A stretch of DNA of 64,000 nt from a bacterium (GCA_016125385.1 WGLV01000022.1:363692-427691); one strand, 5' to 3'; counted from the first letter of the stretch, positions 46,681 to 59,541 are shown. The notes: generated from the sequence alone by a model not told the origin. Translations and numbers: made by a program.

Positions 46681-47961
46681 TTAGCGGAACAGTTCCCAAT
46701 TGGCGGAGCCGGAAACGCCGGTTGAGGTCAGTTCGATGTTGCTGAACGTACCCGTGGCGATTTGGCCAATGTCGTGGGCTGTGACGCCGAGACCGACGAA
46801 GATGGGATCGACCATCACAACGTCATGACGATCGACCTCGACCCATTCGCCATTGGCGTCCATGTACGAGGTGATGTACGTATTGCCCTGACGTTCGAGT
46901 TTTTCCTTGCTGGGATTCAACCCGGTCGGACGTTTGGCGCCATCGGTGCTGCCCTTGGAATCGGTATTTTCCTGTTCCGTGCGCCACTGCATACTGAACT
47001 GGCCATCGCGGCGGACGCGAGTGGTGACGTTCACCGAGCCTGGAGAGAGGTTCTGGCGAGCCATCAGCATTGACTTGATCCAGTCCTGCGTGGCAAGGCC
47101 GCCCTCAATCGCGACGTCGGCGATCAGGGTGAAGTTTCCGCGAACGCTGACGAAGGCGTAATGGAAATTGTCAATTTCGTTCCAGACGTCGTCGCCGCTG
47201 CCCATGACGGTGTAAACACCGTCCGCGTAGGTTGCGTCACCTTCCGCGCCCAGCCGATCGGCCACGCCGATGTCGCGATGGGCTTCCATGGGGCCGTCAA
47301 TCGGCTTGCCCAGGCTGACGCCCGTGAAATGGCCGGTGGCGATCTCGCCGGTGTCGTGCGCGGTCACGCCGAGACCAACGTAGATCGGGTCGGTCATCGG
47401 GACATCGTGACGGTCGACTTCAACCCACTCGCGGTCCGCGTTCAGATACTCGGTGATGAAGGTGTCGCCAATGCGGGTCAGGCGCTGGCGTGACGGATTG
47501 AGACCGGTCGGACGTTTAGCACTATCCGTGCTACCCTTGGAGTTGGTATCGTCGGCTACGGTACGCCACTGCATGCTGAACTGACCGTCGCGGCGGACGC
47601 GAGTCGTGACGTTCACCGAGCCGGGTGTCAGATCCTGACGAGCCATCATCATCGACTTGATCCAGTCCTGAGTCGGCAGGCCGCCCTCAATGTCCACATC
47701 AGCGGAGAGAACAAAATCTCCACTCCACTCTACGTAGGCGTATTGGAAGGCGTCAGCTTCGTTCCATACGTCGTCACCGCTGCCTGAAACCGTGTATGTA
47801 TCGGTTCCAGGATCCCATGTCGTACTGCCCGCCGCGCCGAGTCTGCCGTTATCGATGTCCATGTTGCCGGAGAAAATACCGACCTGGCTCCATCCGGCGG
47901 GAACCGCCAATGCACAGACAAGTACGGCGAATACCACGGTTGTGAGGCGCTTTCTGATCAT
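46681..47961 (-). CDS. Secreted protein with two tandem DUF1349-like domains
   Basis: ATG 47961 follows GGGGAG at seven bases and gives 426 residues, so the longer TTG start is unlikely. A signal peptide (1-25) precedes two copies of a concanavalin-like domain, about 35-217 and 231-411. Each copy has GSGDDVWNE, the TQDWIKSM segment, MARQ-x-L-x-PGSVNVTTRVRRDG, QFSMQWRT and EWVEVDRHDV. The pattern matches DUF1349, a glycan-associated fold. The copies look more than half identical by eye, which suggests recent duplication. The last ten residues (SGSANWELFR) resemble the tail of the divergent neighbour. Function unknown; probably extracellular glycan binding. Confidence 0.85.
   Translation of the reverse strand: MIRKRLTTVVFAVLVCALAVPAGWSQVGIFSGNMDIDNGRLGAAGSTTWDPGTDTYTVSGSGDDVWNEADAFQYAYVEWSGDFVLSADVDIEGGLPTQDWIKSMMMARQDLTPGSVNVTTRVRRDGQFSMQWRTVADDTNSKGSTDSAKRPTGLNPSRQRLTRIGDTFITEYLNADREWVEVDRHDVPMTDPIYVGLGVTAHDTGEIATGHFTGVSLGKPIDGPMEAHRDIGVADRLGAEGDATYADGVYTVMGSGDDVWNEIDNFHYAFVSVRGNFTLIADVAIEGGLATQDWIKSMLMARQNLSPGSVNVTTRVRRDGQFSMQWRTEQENTDSKGSTDGAKRPTGLNPSKEKLERQGNTYITSYMDANGEWVEVDRHDVVMVDPIFVGLGVTAHDIGQIATGTFSNIELTSTGVSGSANWELFR
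46729..47271 (-). repeat. Second copy of the duplicated DUF1349-like domain
   Basis: Encodes residues 231-411. It starts DRLGAEGD and shares long exact runs with the first copy, for example PGSVNVTTRVRRDGQFSMQW. Confidence 0.85.
47311..47859 (-). repeat. First copy of the duplicated DUF1349-like domain
   Basis: Encodes residues 35-217. It aligns with the second copy almost without gaps; the chief differences are in the first 15 residues. Confidence 0.85.
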
Positions 47962-48526
47962 ATCGCATCTCCCCAATCTAGGTTTTAGTCGCTTGGGGTT
48001 TCCAAGCGCTCTTTAAATTCAAAAACAATCGATACATTGCGAAAAAAATATGAAAACAGACGGAGGTCCGCATATCGAGCCAAAGCAATGAATCGGATGA
48101 CCTGTCTTTCCCCATTCAACAATTTACAGTGGGTAAAAAATATCCCGTCAATCAGTCATCTGATTAAAACATAAATTCAAGCGATACGTCAAGGATGTTT
48201 GACGAAAAATATGTTATTAACCGGCCATTATATTGAGATTGCAATTTTGTTTAATGTTATAAATAATTTATTTCCCTGCATTTCCTCGAAACCCGGGAAA
48301 TTGAAACTATTTATATAATTTTATACTGATAGGATGAGTTTTTATCTTATGATTGTTACAGTGACACCTCTATTCGAAGCAGATTTTTCCGGGGAGAATG
48401 CATAATGGAAAATATTGTTTCTATATGAAAATAAATGAGTGGATTGTTGTCCCCCTTTCGTGATGCACGATATTTGGAATAGAATGCGTCATTCGATTTA
48501 TTTATTCAAAAAAGGGGAGAATGGTT
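47962..48526. other. Long AT-rich divergent intergenic region
   Basis: About 565 bases, markedly AT-rich, between two divergently transcribed secreted-protein genes. Apart from the leader hairpin it holds no reading frame over a dozen or so codons that looks real. Several TATAAT-like hexamers occur around 48245-48330 (for example TTGAAA then TATACT at 15 bases), but none forms an ideal promoter. Confidence 0.5.
47990..48008. promoter_or_regulatory. Hairpin in the leader of the DUF1349-like gene
   Basis: CGCTTGG (47990-47996) pairs with CCAAGCG (48002-48008) with a five-base loop, 28 bases before the ATG on the minus strand. Its position suggests an mRNA stabiliser or operator; there is no T-run. 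Confidence 0.5.
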
Positions 48527-49327
48527 ATGACAAGAATCTGGGTATTTACGGTAATGGCTGTACTCGTTTTGCCGATGGCGATGGCGCAAAATGTGTTCAT
48601 CGTCACCGAACAGAATCAGCTGGAGAAGCCCGGAACGGGAAATCTGGCGGATTACCTCCGGGGAAAGGGATACAACGTAACGGTCGATGCGAATGACACG
48701 AGCGGGTCGAGCGATTATTCCGGCGATTTGACCGCGGAGGAAATATCCTACCTCGAGAGTTTCGACGTTGTTATCGTTCACCGCGCCGTCTCCAGTGGAA
48801 GTTACAACACGGCGACCTGCATAGCGCAGTGGAACAACCTGAACGTGCCATTGCTGAATGGCTCGGCTTACCTGGTGCGCAATTCGCGCTGGTTGTGGAT
48901 CAACTCGGCCCAGGAACGCTCGGTTTGGGAAGGCGTCGACATCGTTCAACCCAATCACCCGATCGTGAAAGGTTTGACCGGCGTGTTTTTTGATACGCCG
49001 CTGGGGATCGATCACGTGGGACCCGGCGACGTGGGGCAGGGCACGATTGTCGCCACCATTCTCGATAATAACGGCGCGGACGCGCCGGCGATCGTAGCGT
49101 GGGAACCCGGTCAGTCGTTTTACTCCTCCGGCGGCCAGACCCACAAACAGGCGCGCGTCTTTCTGCCGATCTATCGCTATCACGAAAACACCACCGGGTC
49201 CGATCCGGCGGACGGCGACTTCCCCAACTACACACAGAACGGTCTGAGCCTGATCGATCAGGCGATAAAATGGCTAGCGACCTTCAAGGTGAAAAGTTCC
49301 AGCGCGCAAAACTGGGAATGCTACTGA
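48527..49327 (+). CDS. Secreted GATase1/ThuA-like protein
   Basis: ATG 48527 has GGGGAG eight bases upstream; ATG 48521 is too close. The 266 residues begin with a signal peptide (ending AMAQN). The mature part resembles the ThuA/class I glutamine amidotransferase-like fold: VFIVTEQNQLEKPGTG, FDVVIVHRAVSSG, NVPLLNGSAY and WEPGQSF. No catalytic Cys-His pair of true amidotransferases is seen. Such domains often accompany secreted sugar-processing proteins. It ends SSSAQNWECY, echoing SGSANWELFR of the divergent neighbour. The function is unknown. Confidence 0.75.
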   Translation: MTRIWVFTVMAVLVLPMAMAQNVFIVTEQNQLEKPGTGNLADYLRGKGYNVTVDANDTSGSSDYSGDLTAEEISYLESFDVVIVHRAVSSGSYNTATCIAQWNNLNVPLLNGSAYLVRNSRWLWINSAQERSVWEGVDIVQPNHPIVKGLTGVFFDTPLGIDHVGPGDVGQGTIVATILDNNGADAPAIVAWEPGQSFYSSGGQTHKQARVFLPIYRYHENTTGSDPADGDFPNYTQNGLSLIDQAIKWLATFKVKSSSAQNWECY

Positions 49328-49373
49328 TTCAGGAAACGTATCGAACAACGCATTGTTGCATGGAACACATCTC

Positions 49374-49402
49374 AACCGGGCCGCTTGCCGGCCCGGTTTT
49401 GT
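49374..49402 (+). terminator. Terminator after the ThuA-like gene
   Basis: AACCGGGCCG pairs with CGGCCCGGTT around CTTGC, then TTTTGTTT. It lies about 47 bases after the stop. Confidence 0.85.
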
Positions 49403-49509
49403 TTATACGATCGAGCGAAAACTCGTATTCATGCGGTGGTAATGGTATGATGAAAGTATGATTTGGAATCAAAAGATCAATTTAGTTTTCATGGGAATGA
49501 TGGCGAAAC

Positions 49510-51549
49510 ATGGACCGACTGGATGATTTACTTTCCCAGATCGATGATAATCTGAGCGGCGATTCATCGGAGCCGGAATCATCGCCTTCTGAATATTCCA
49601 GCGAATCTTCCGGGAGCCGCGGCGAGGTCAGGACGATCGCTCTCGCTGACGGGTTGAGCCTGCTGGTCAGTGAATCAGGGGCGAAAGCCTGGTTGCGGTA
49701 TGAGCCTTCCGATTCGGTTTCTCCTACGAAATACGACTCTCGCTTTTTATCCAATCTTCTTGAGGAGAACGGCGTCAAGCATGGCGTCATTGAGAAAAAT
49801 ATTCTCAAAACGGCGCAATTGATCCGCGAACATCCCGACGCGTCGGTTGAGGCGCAAATCGCATCGGGCAGCGAAGCCAAGCCAGCCGAGTCATTCCGTC
49901 AAACCTATTGGATCGGCGATGAACCCTTCGCGCGCGACGCGGATGAATTGTTTGTACGGAAAAACGATCTGCTGTTGAAGCTGGAAGCGGGCGGCGAGGG
50001 CGTGGATGGAATCGACGTATTCGGCAAGCGGATTCCCGCGCCTGTGGTTGAATGCGACGCTCCTCGCGCCGGGGTCAATGTTACGCGTCGCGATGATGAA
50101 TACTACGCGGAAACCGAAGGCGTGGTAGAACGCGAAGGCGGCGAGTTACGCGTCAAACCGATCGATCGAGACGCATTGATGGTATTGCACGTGAGCGACG
50201 ACGGGATGCGGGTTTTTCTTTCCATTGAGCCCGCGCTGGGTGAAGGCCGGCCCGCCTCCCTGCAGGAAATCCGCATGGTGATGGAAGAAGAAGATATTCA
50301 TCGCGGAGTCAGTCTGCGCGCGATTCAAGACGCCGTCCGTATCGCCAATGAAGACCGCCGCGCGGTCAGCGATGTTGTGATCGCGGAAGGCAAACCCCGG
50401 GAGCGAGGCGCGGACGCCGCGATCCACTGGTTTGAAAAACCGCAGACGGGTAAACGCCTTTTCACCATTAATGAAGGCGGGTCCGTCGATTTTCATAATC
50501 TGCAAACCTACGCGGTGGTGCAGGAGGGGGTGAAGCTCGCGCAAGTGAAGCCTCCCACTCGCGGCGGCGACGGCTATAACGTTTACGGCGAGATTCTGGA
50601 CGGACAGTGGGGCCAGGAAGCGGATCTCAAGCCGGGAGAAAATATCCGCGTCAATGACAGGCACGAATGGTATTCCACCTGTGAAGGGCGATGTTTCATC
50701 GATGAAGGGCGTCTGCATGTCGTCCCCCTGCTGGAAGTAGACGGCGACGTCGACTACTCCGTCGGCAATATCAACTTCCGCGGCGACGTGATCGTTCAGG
50801 GCAGCGTGTTGGATGATTTCCGCGTATCGGCGAAAGGCTCCATTACCGTGTTCGGCGCGGTGGAAGCCGCGGCTCTGGAGGCGGGCGGCGACGTGATGAT
50901 CAGGCGCGGCGTGTTTGGAAAAGAAAAAGGGTCCATCAAGGCCAGGCGGGATGTGGTGGCCGAATTTCTTCAGAACGCGCGGGTCTCCGCCGGTCGAGAC
51001 CTGATCGTTGGAACGCAGATTCTCAACAGCCAGACCAGCGCCGCACGGACGATTAAACTCGTGTCAGGGAAAGGGACGCTGGTTGGAGGCCGTTCGATGG
51101 CCGGGCATGAGATTCAGGCGAAGATCATAGGAGCGGAATACGGAACGAAGACTGAAATCGAAGCGGGCATCGATTGCGAGGTTCTGGAAACCCTGACGGA
51201 ACTGAAAAGGAAAATCGCGGCGAATCAGGATTTACTGGATAAACTGATCGAGATGATGCGCGTCCATGAAGAGAGCGGACAACTGGATGAGGCGACCCGC
51301 CGGCGAGCCGGAATCAAACAACGCCAGCTCGAACAGACCGTCGCCGCGCAGAAACAGGAGATTCAATCGATCGCGCCGCGATTATACTGCACCGACCGGC
51401 CGCTGATTCGTGCGGGCTTGATCATGCCGGATGTGATGGCCAAGATCCGCGATGCGAAGTATAAATTCCGCACGCCGGTTAAAAACTGCAAAATCACGTA
51501 TGACGTGGAAGAACAGAAAATCGTTCTGTACTCAACCAGGAACGATTAA
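49510..51549 (+). CDS. FapA/DUF342 family protein
   Basis: The 679 residues match the DUF342 (flagellar assembly protein A) family. The N-terminus is Ser- and Glu-rich. The middle has the DUF342 phrases VDGIDVFGKRIPAP and VYGEILDG. A right-handed beta-solenoid follows at about 420-540, with repeats such as GNINFRGDVIVQGSV and AGGDVMIRRGV. A coiled coil occupies about 560-630 (LTELKRKIAANQDLLDKLI). No flagellar genes are near, so the role is open; the family may act on surface polymers or envelope structures. Its stop abuts the stop of the convergent pap gene. Confidence 0.88.
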   Translation: MDRLDDLLSQIDDNLSGDSSEPESSPSEYSSESSGSRGEVRTIALADGLSLLVSESGAKAWLRYEPSDSVSPTKYDSRFLSNLLEENGVKHGVIEKNILKTAQLIREHPDASVEAQIASGSEAKPAESFRQTYWIGDEPFARDADELFVRKNDLLLKLEAGGEGVDGIDVFGKRIPAPVVECDAPRAGVNVTRRDDEYYAETEGVVEREGGELRVKPIDRDALMVLHVSDDGMRVFLSIEPALGEGRPASLQEIRMVMEEEDIHRGVSLRAIQDAVRIANEDRRAVSDVVIAEGKPRERGADAAIHWFEKPQTGKRLFTINEGGSVDFHNLQTYAVVQEGVKLAQVKPPTRGGDGYNVYGEILDGQWGQEADLKPGENIRVNDRHEWYSTCEGRCFIDEGRLHVVPLLEVDGDVDYSVGNINFRGDVIVQGSVLDDFRVSAKGSITVFGAVEAAALEAGGDVMIRRGVFGKEKGSIKARRDVVAEFLQNARVSAGRDLIVGTQILNSQTSAARTIKLVSGKGTLVGGRSMAGHEIQAKIIGAEYGTKTEIEAGIDCEVLETLTELKRKIAANQDLLDKLIEMMRVHEESGQLDEATRRRAGIKQRQLEQTVAAQKQEIQSIAPRLYCTDRPLIRAGLIMPDVMAKIRDAKYKFRTPVKNCKITYDVEEQKIVLYSTRND

Positions 51550-53046
51550 TTACGATTCGGGTTTACCCAGCCGCGCTTCCAGCGTTTCAACCAGCGTTTT
51601 CAGCGTTTTGATGCGCGCGTGCAGTTTGCAGTCGCCCTCCACGATCACCCACGGCGCGTAGTTGGTGTTGGTGCGTTCAATCATTTCACTGACCGCGACG
51701 CGGTAATCGTCCCACTTTTCACGATTGCGCCAGTCTTCTTCGGTTAACTTGTACCGTTTGTGCGGATTCGCCTCGCGTTCTTCAAAACGCCGGAGTTGTT
51801 CTTCCTTGCTGATGTGCAGCCAGAACTTGATGATGACGGTTCCGAAATCGGCGAGGCATCGCTCAAACTCATTAATCTCGTAAAACGCGCGCTTCCATTC
51901 ATCCTCGCGGCAGAATCCTTCGATGCGTTCCACCATCACACGTCCATACCAAGACCGATCAAATATGGCGAAGTGGCCCGCTTTGGGAATCTGACGCCAG
52001 AATCGCCAGAGATAATGATGGGTCGCTTCCGAGCCTTTGGGAGCAGCAATGGGGATCACCTCGTATCCTCGCGGATCGAGCTTCTGTGTCAGGCGCTTGA
52101 TGTTGCCGCCCTTACCCGCCGCATCCCAGCCTTCATATACGAGAATGACGGGCAGGCGTTGCGCATAACAGGCGAACTCCAACTGGCGCAATCTCATTTG
52201 ATATTGATCGAGTTCGTCACTGTATTCTTCGCGCGAGATGGTTTTGGCCGTGTCGATCCGGTCGAGAATTAGCGAGTCGTCCGCTGCGCCGACTATATAC
52301 GGCAACGCGGGGGCGCTGGTCGCCGAAACAGGGGGCTGGGTTAAGGCGGTGTTGAGCGTCTCGACGATTGTTCGAAGAATTTGAACGCGGCGGAATCGCC
52401 GGTCGGTTGAAGGAACGAGATGCCAGGGGGCGTATGGCGTATCGGTTTCAACGATCAGTTCTTCGGCGGCGCTGGTGATTTCATTAAATTTTTTGTGTGA
52501 TTTCCAATCCGATTTGCTGACGCGCCAACCTTCATAATCGCTTTTTTCCATGACCTTGAAGCGGGAGCGCTGTTCTTTCTTGCTGATGTGGAGCCAGAAC
52601 TTGATCATGATCGCGCCATCGTCGACAAGTTGGCGCTCAAACTGTTTGATTTCATCTTTGCGAATGCTCCACTGAGATTCGCTGATTTCACCGTTGACTC
52701 TTTCTTCAATGGTGCGGTAATACCAGGATTGGTCGAATATCGCGATTTCTCCCCGGCCGGGGACGCGCAACCAGTAACGGCGCATGGCTGGGCGGAAAAT
52801 CGTGTCTTCTGAATCGTCGCGCCGAAGCAGATGGACTTTAAAGCCTCGCGGATCGAGGTTGGAAACCGTCTGGCGGATGCTGTCTCCCTTGCCAGCCGCT
52901 TCGATGCCTTCGAAGACGATCATGACAGGGCGTTCGGCGTCGATAACGGCGCGCTGCAGTTCGGCCAGCCTGTCTTTGAGGGGAGAGATGATTTCGCGGT
53001 AGTGTTCTTTAGGCAATGACTGATCGAGGTCGATCGCATTCAGCAT
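51550..53046 (-). CDS. pap: Polyphosphate:AMP phosphotransferase (two-domain PPK2)
   Basis: Uses polyphosphate to phosphorylate AMP to ADP. The 498 residues are two PPK2 domains in tandem. Each has a Walker A-like loop: FEGIEAAGKGDSIRQ (near 45-59) and YEGWDAAGKGGNIKRL (near 300-315). Each has a copy of FDQSWYYR or FDRSWYGRV. This double-domain layout is the class II PPK2 type found in Pap; in such enzymes the C-terminal half is the active one. CGGAG precedes ATG 53046. It is a single gene. Confidence 0.95.
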   Translation of the reverse strand: MLNAIDLDQSLPKEHYREIISPLKDRLAELQRAVIDAERPVMIVFEGIEAAGKGDSIRQTVSNLDPRGFKVHLLRRDDSEDTIFRPAMRRYWLRVPGRGEIAIFDQSWYYRTIEERVNGEISESQWSIRKDEIKQFERQLVDDGAIMIKFWLHISKKEQRSRFKVMEKSDYEGWRVSKSDWKSHKKFNEITSAAEELIVETDTPYAPWHLVPSTDRRFRRVQILRTIVETLNTALTQPPVSATSAPALPYIVGAADDSLILDRIDTAKTISREEYSDELDQYQMRLRQLEFACYAQRLPVILVYEGWDAAGKGGNIKRLTQKLDPRGYEVIPIAAPKGSEATHHYLWRFWRQIPKAGHFAIFDRSWYGRVMVERIEGFCREDEWKRAFYEINEFERCLADFGTVIIKFWLHISKEEQLRRFEEREANPHKRYKLTEEDWRNREKWDDYRVAVSEMIERTNTNYAPWVIVEGDCKLHARIKTLKTLVETLEARLGKPES

Positions 53047-53421
53047 GGCGTTTCTCCGGGAGGCGTTAAAGCGAGCGATTTAGTATCATCAGGAAAAAAA
53101 CACGGATACTCCATCCGTTTATCGAAATCGAACCGTCATTGTCAACGTAATTCTTTATGAAAGAAGACGGCTTGTCAAATGAAAAATTTGAAGATGATCT
53201 CTATTATTCATCGTCAAATAGAATCAGATGAACATCTTGGAAACAATCGAATGAGAATGGATATCTGATTGTGCAGTGAAAGGAAAAACCAAGTGCCATG
53301 GAATCTGAATCTTTTTTATGAATTACATGAGTCGTTGTTAAACTTTGTGGGTAGAATTATTAAATATAGTGGTGATAAAATCGATTTCCGTGTAACGTAA
53401 CGTTGCGCAAGAGGATTATTA
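53047..53421. other. Intergenic gap between pap and the HD-GYP gene
   Basis: About 375 bases without a credible gene. It holds a TTGTTA-17-TATTAA pair (53335-53363) that could drive the HD-GYP gene, and the near-palindrome AACGTAACGTT at 53394-53404, close to the start codon. Confidence 0.5.
53335..53363 (+). promoter_or_regulatory. Possible promoter of the HD-GYP gene
   Basis: TTGTTA (53335-53340), 17 bases, then TATTAA (53358-53363); the gene starts 58 bases further on. Both hexamers are moderate matches. Confidence 0.4.
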
Positions 53422-54522
53422 ATGGTTGAGGCATCGGATATTAAAAAATCAACAATCCTGATCATTGATGATGAAATCAACAATCTGGAGTTGATTGAAG
53501 CGATTCTCGCGCACGAAGGTTACCGTCATATCATCACTCTGAACGATCCTCGGCAAGCCCTGCAAATTTACCGCGATTATCACCCCGAATTGGTATTGCT
53601 CGATCTCCAAATGCCTCACCTCTCCGGATTTCAGGTGATGGATCAGTTGCGCAACGAAGAACCGGACGGGATGGCTCCCATCCTGATCCTGACCGGGATG
53701 ATCGACCGCGAAGTGAGGCTGCGCTCGCTGGCGGGCGGAGCCCGGGATTTTCTGACGAAACCATTCGACCCATCAGAGGCTCTGAGCCGCATACGAAACC
53801 TCATCGAAATGCGGCTGATGAACAAACAACTCAAAAATCAGAACCGCTGGCTCGATGAAAAGGTATCGGAACGGACGGAGGAATTACACACCGCCCAGCT
53901 GGAAATGGTCCAACGTCTGGCCCGGGCTGCTGAATACCGCGACGACGTGACCGGGTTTCATATCATCCGTATGAGTCTTTACTGCAAACTGCTGGCGAAA
54001 GCGGTTGGATTTTCAGATCAGGAAAGCCAGGAATTTCAACTCGCCGCAACTGTGCATGACATCGGAAAGATCGGTATCCGCGATGAAATTCTGTTGAAGC
54101 CGGGTAAACTGACACCCGAAGAATGGGAGCAGATGAAGCAGCACACGCTGATTGGCGCCGATATGCTGGCGGATGGCCGTTCTCGCGTGTTGCAGACCGC
54201 CCATCTGATTGCATTGACTCACCATGAAAAATGGGATGGAAGCGGTTATCCCTGCGGGCTGAAAGGGGAAGAGATTCCGCTTGCGGGGCGTATCTGCGCG
54301 ATCGCCGACGTGTTTGACGCGTTGACCTCTCCGCGCCCCTACAAGGAAGCCTGGACTGTCGAAGCGACCCTCGATCATATTGTTTCGAAAAAAGGGGAAC
54401 ATTTCGATCCCGATCTGGTCGATCAGTTCATCCAGGTTCTGCCGGAAATTCTGGAAATCAAAGAGAAATACACCGATCTGTCTTTCAGCCCCATCCCCTC
54501 TGAATCAAAGACCGCCTGTTAG
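53422..54522 (+). CDS. Response regulator with HD-GYP phosphodiesterase domain
   Basis: Degrades cyclic di-GMP under control of a receiver domain. Receiver: acidic Asp16-Asp17, phosphoacceptor Asp61 (LLDLQMPH), LTKPFD near 111. A coiled-coil linker (about 130-170) leads to the HD-GYP domain: HD at 212-213 (HDIGKIG), HHE at 267-269 and GYPCGL at 275-280, all intact. The length is 366. AAGAGG precedes the ATG. No histidine kinase or diguanylate cyclase is in the window. Confidence 0.95.
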   Translation: MVEASDIKKSTILIIDDEINNLELIEAILAHEGYRHIITLNDPRQALQIYRDYHPELVLLDLQMPHLSGFQVMDQLRNEEPDGMAPILILTGMIDREVRLRSLAGGARDFLTKPFDPSEALSRIRNLIEMRLMNKQLKNQNRWLDEKVSERTEELHTAQLEMVQRLARAAEYRDDVTGFHIIRMSLYCKLLAKAVGFSDQESQEFQLAATVHDIGKIGIRDEILLKPGKLTPEEWEQMKQHTLIGADMLADGRSRVLQTAHLIALTHHEKWDGSGYPCGLKGEEIPLAGRICAIADVFDALTSPRPYKEAWTVEATLDHIVSKKGEHFDPDLVDQFIQVLPEILEIKEKYTDLSFSPIPSESKTAC

Positions 54523-54645
54523 TTTTTCTCCAACGGAATTCCGATTGTTACCTGTCGCTTGATTTACCCGCATTGCATGTGCGAATCTGGTTTGTTTTGA
54601 CCTCGGCGCGATTTCACGCGCCTGATTGAACTGAAGGGGAAGATC

Positions 54646-55911
54646 ATGACTCAATTATCCAGAAGACTGTTCACCAGGGCCGCCGGTCTCGCGGCGGTAA
54701 CCGCTCCCGCGCTGAACGCGCTCGGCGCGAACGACGCGATCAACCTTGGCGTGATCGGTTGTGGCGGACGCGGACAGTACGATCTCAGTATGTTTCTCCG
54801 CCGTGACGATATCCGCGTGACGGCATTGTGCGACGCCTGCCAGTACCGCATTGATGAAACCCTGGATCGCCAGTTCAAAGATCGCCAGAAGCCACAGACC
54901 TTTCGCGACTTTCGCCAGCTTCTCGACAAAGCCGACGTCCACGCCGTGCTGATCGCGACGCCCGATCACTGGCACGCCATCCCGTTCATTCACGCCTGCG
55001 AAGCGGGGAAAGACGTCTATAGCGAAAAGCCGTTGTCGCTGACCATCGTCGAAGGCCGCAAAATGGTTGAAGCCGCGCATAAAAACAATCGCGTCACCCA
55101 GATCGGCACCCAGCAGCGCACGATCCCTCATTTTCGCGAGGCGGTTGGCCGCATTCATGCCGGCGAACTGGGCCAGATCACGCACGTTGAATGCTGGAAC
55201 GTCGATCATCGCCTGCCCAGCGGGCTGGGCAACCCGCCTGACGGTGAACCGCCGGAAGGCGTCGACTGGGATCTGTGGCTCGGGCCCGCGCCCAACCACG
55301 CGTTCAATCCCAACCGGCTTGGACACTGGCGCTGGTTCTGGGACTACTCCGGCGGGCAGATGACCGACTGGGGAACGCATCACATGGACGTCGTGCAATG
55401 GGCGTTACAACGCGATTACCCGATTCGGGTAACCTCGGCGGGCGGCAAGTACGCGTTGCCCGACAATACCGAAACGCCGGATACATTCGACGCCTTGTTT
55501 GAATATGAAGGCGGCGTATCGGCGAAATATTTTTTCCGCATGTGCAGCAACAGCGAATCGAACGGACGCGGCTATGGAATGCTGTTTTACGGTACGGACG
55601 CGGTGATGTTTCTCAATCGCGGAGGGTATGAGATCACCCCCATCGACGCAAAAAAACCGGCGATCAAAGAAGGGGGAAGCGACGATACGTTCGTTCACGT
55701 CGTCAATTTTATCGAAAACGTTCGTTCGCGGGGCCGCTGTAACGCCGACGTCTCTATCACGCATCGCTCAACCAGCGCGACTCATCTCGCCAACATCTCG
55801 CACTGGACGCAGGAGAAACTGGAGTGGGACGGTGAAAAGGAGCGAATAACCAACCATCGTGAATGCAATAAACACCTCAACCGGCGTCATCGCTCGCCCT
55901 GGAAAGTATGA
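54646..55911 (+). CDS. Tat-exported Gfo/Idh/MocA oxidoreductase
   Basis: NAD(P)-dependent sugar dehydrogenase family, 421 residues. A twin-arginine signal (SRRLFTR, residues 5-11) precedes the Rossmann motif INLGVIGCGGRGQYD. The conserved EKP lies in DVYSEKPLSL. Gfo/Idh/MocA proteins with Tat signals exported to the periplasm are frequent in planctomycete-type bacteria; the NAD then has to be bound before export. The substrate is unknown. AAGGGGAAG precedes the ATG. A terminator follows. Confidence 0.92.
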   Translation: MTQLSRRLFTRAAGLAAVTAPALNALGANDAINLGVIGCGGRGQYDLSMFLRRDDIRVTALCDACQYRIDETLDRQFKDRQKPQTFRDFRQLLDKADVHAVLIATPDHWHAIPFIHACEAGKDVYSEKPLSLTIVEGRKMVEAAHKNNRVTQIGTQQRTIPHFREAVGRIHAGELGQITHVECWNVDHRLPSGLGNPPDGEPPEGVDWDLWLGPAPNHAFNPNRLGHWRWFWDYSGGQMTDWGTHHMDVVQWALQRDYPIRVTSAGGKYALPDNTETPDTFDALFEYEGGVSAKYFFRMCSNSESNGRGYGMLFYGTDAVMFLNRGGYEITPIDAKKPAIKEGGSDDTFVHVVNFIENVRSRGRCNADVSITHRSTSATHLANISHWTQEKLEWDGEKERITNHRECNKHLNRRHRSPWKV

Positions 55912-55936
55912 GCGTATTGATATTAGAAAATGAGAG

Positions 55937-55966
55937 AACGGGACGGCCGGCGCCGTCCCGTTTTTT
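55937..55966 (+). terminator. Terminator of the Gfo/Idh/MocA gene
   Basis: ACGGGACGGC pairs with GCCGTCCCGT around CGGC and runs into TTTTTT. Confidence 0.88.
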
Positions 55967-56011
55967 GTTGCTTTCACCGTCCGGTTTGCGCGGGTGGGGT
56001 GGATTCAGTAA

Positions 56012-59458
<3,447 letters not shown>

Positions 59459-59485
59459 CGGATTGTTCGTTGGAAGGGAATAAGA

Positions 59486-59516
59486 AAAGAGCGGCGAATT
59501 TTCGCCGCTCTTTTTC
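59486..59516. terminator. Bidirectional terminator between GH2 and korB
   Basis: AGAGCGGCGAA pairs with TTCGCCGCTCT, with TTTTT on the plus strand and TTTTCTTATT on the minus strand. It serves both convergent genes. Confidence 0.88.
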
Positions 59517-59541
59517 GTTTCGAGAGAATGAAAGATCAGCC

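Noticed and set aside
54555..54645. Palindrome CGGAATTCCG region as a terminator of the HD-GYP gene
   Set aside because: It has no loop and no T-run.
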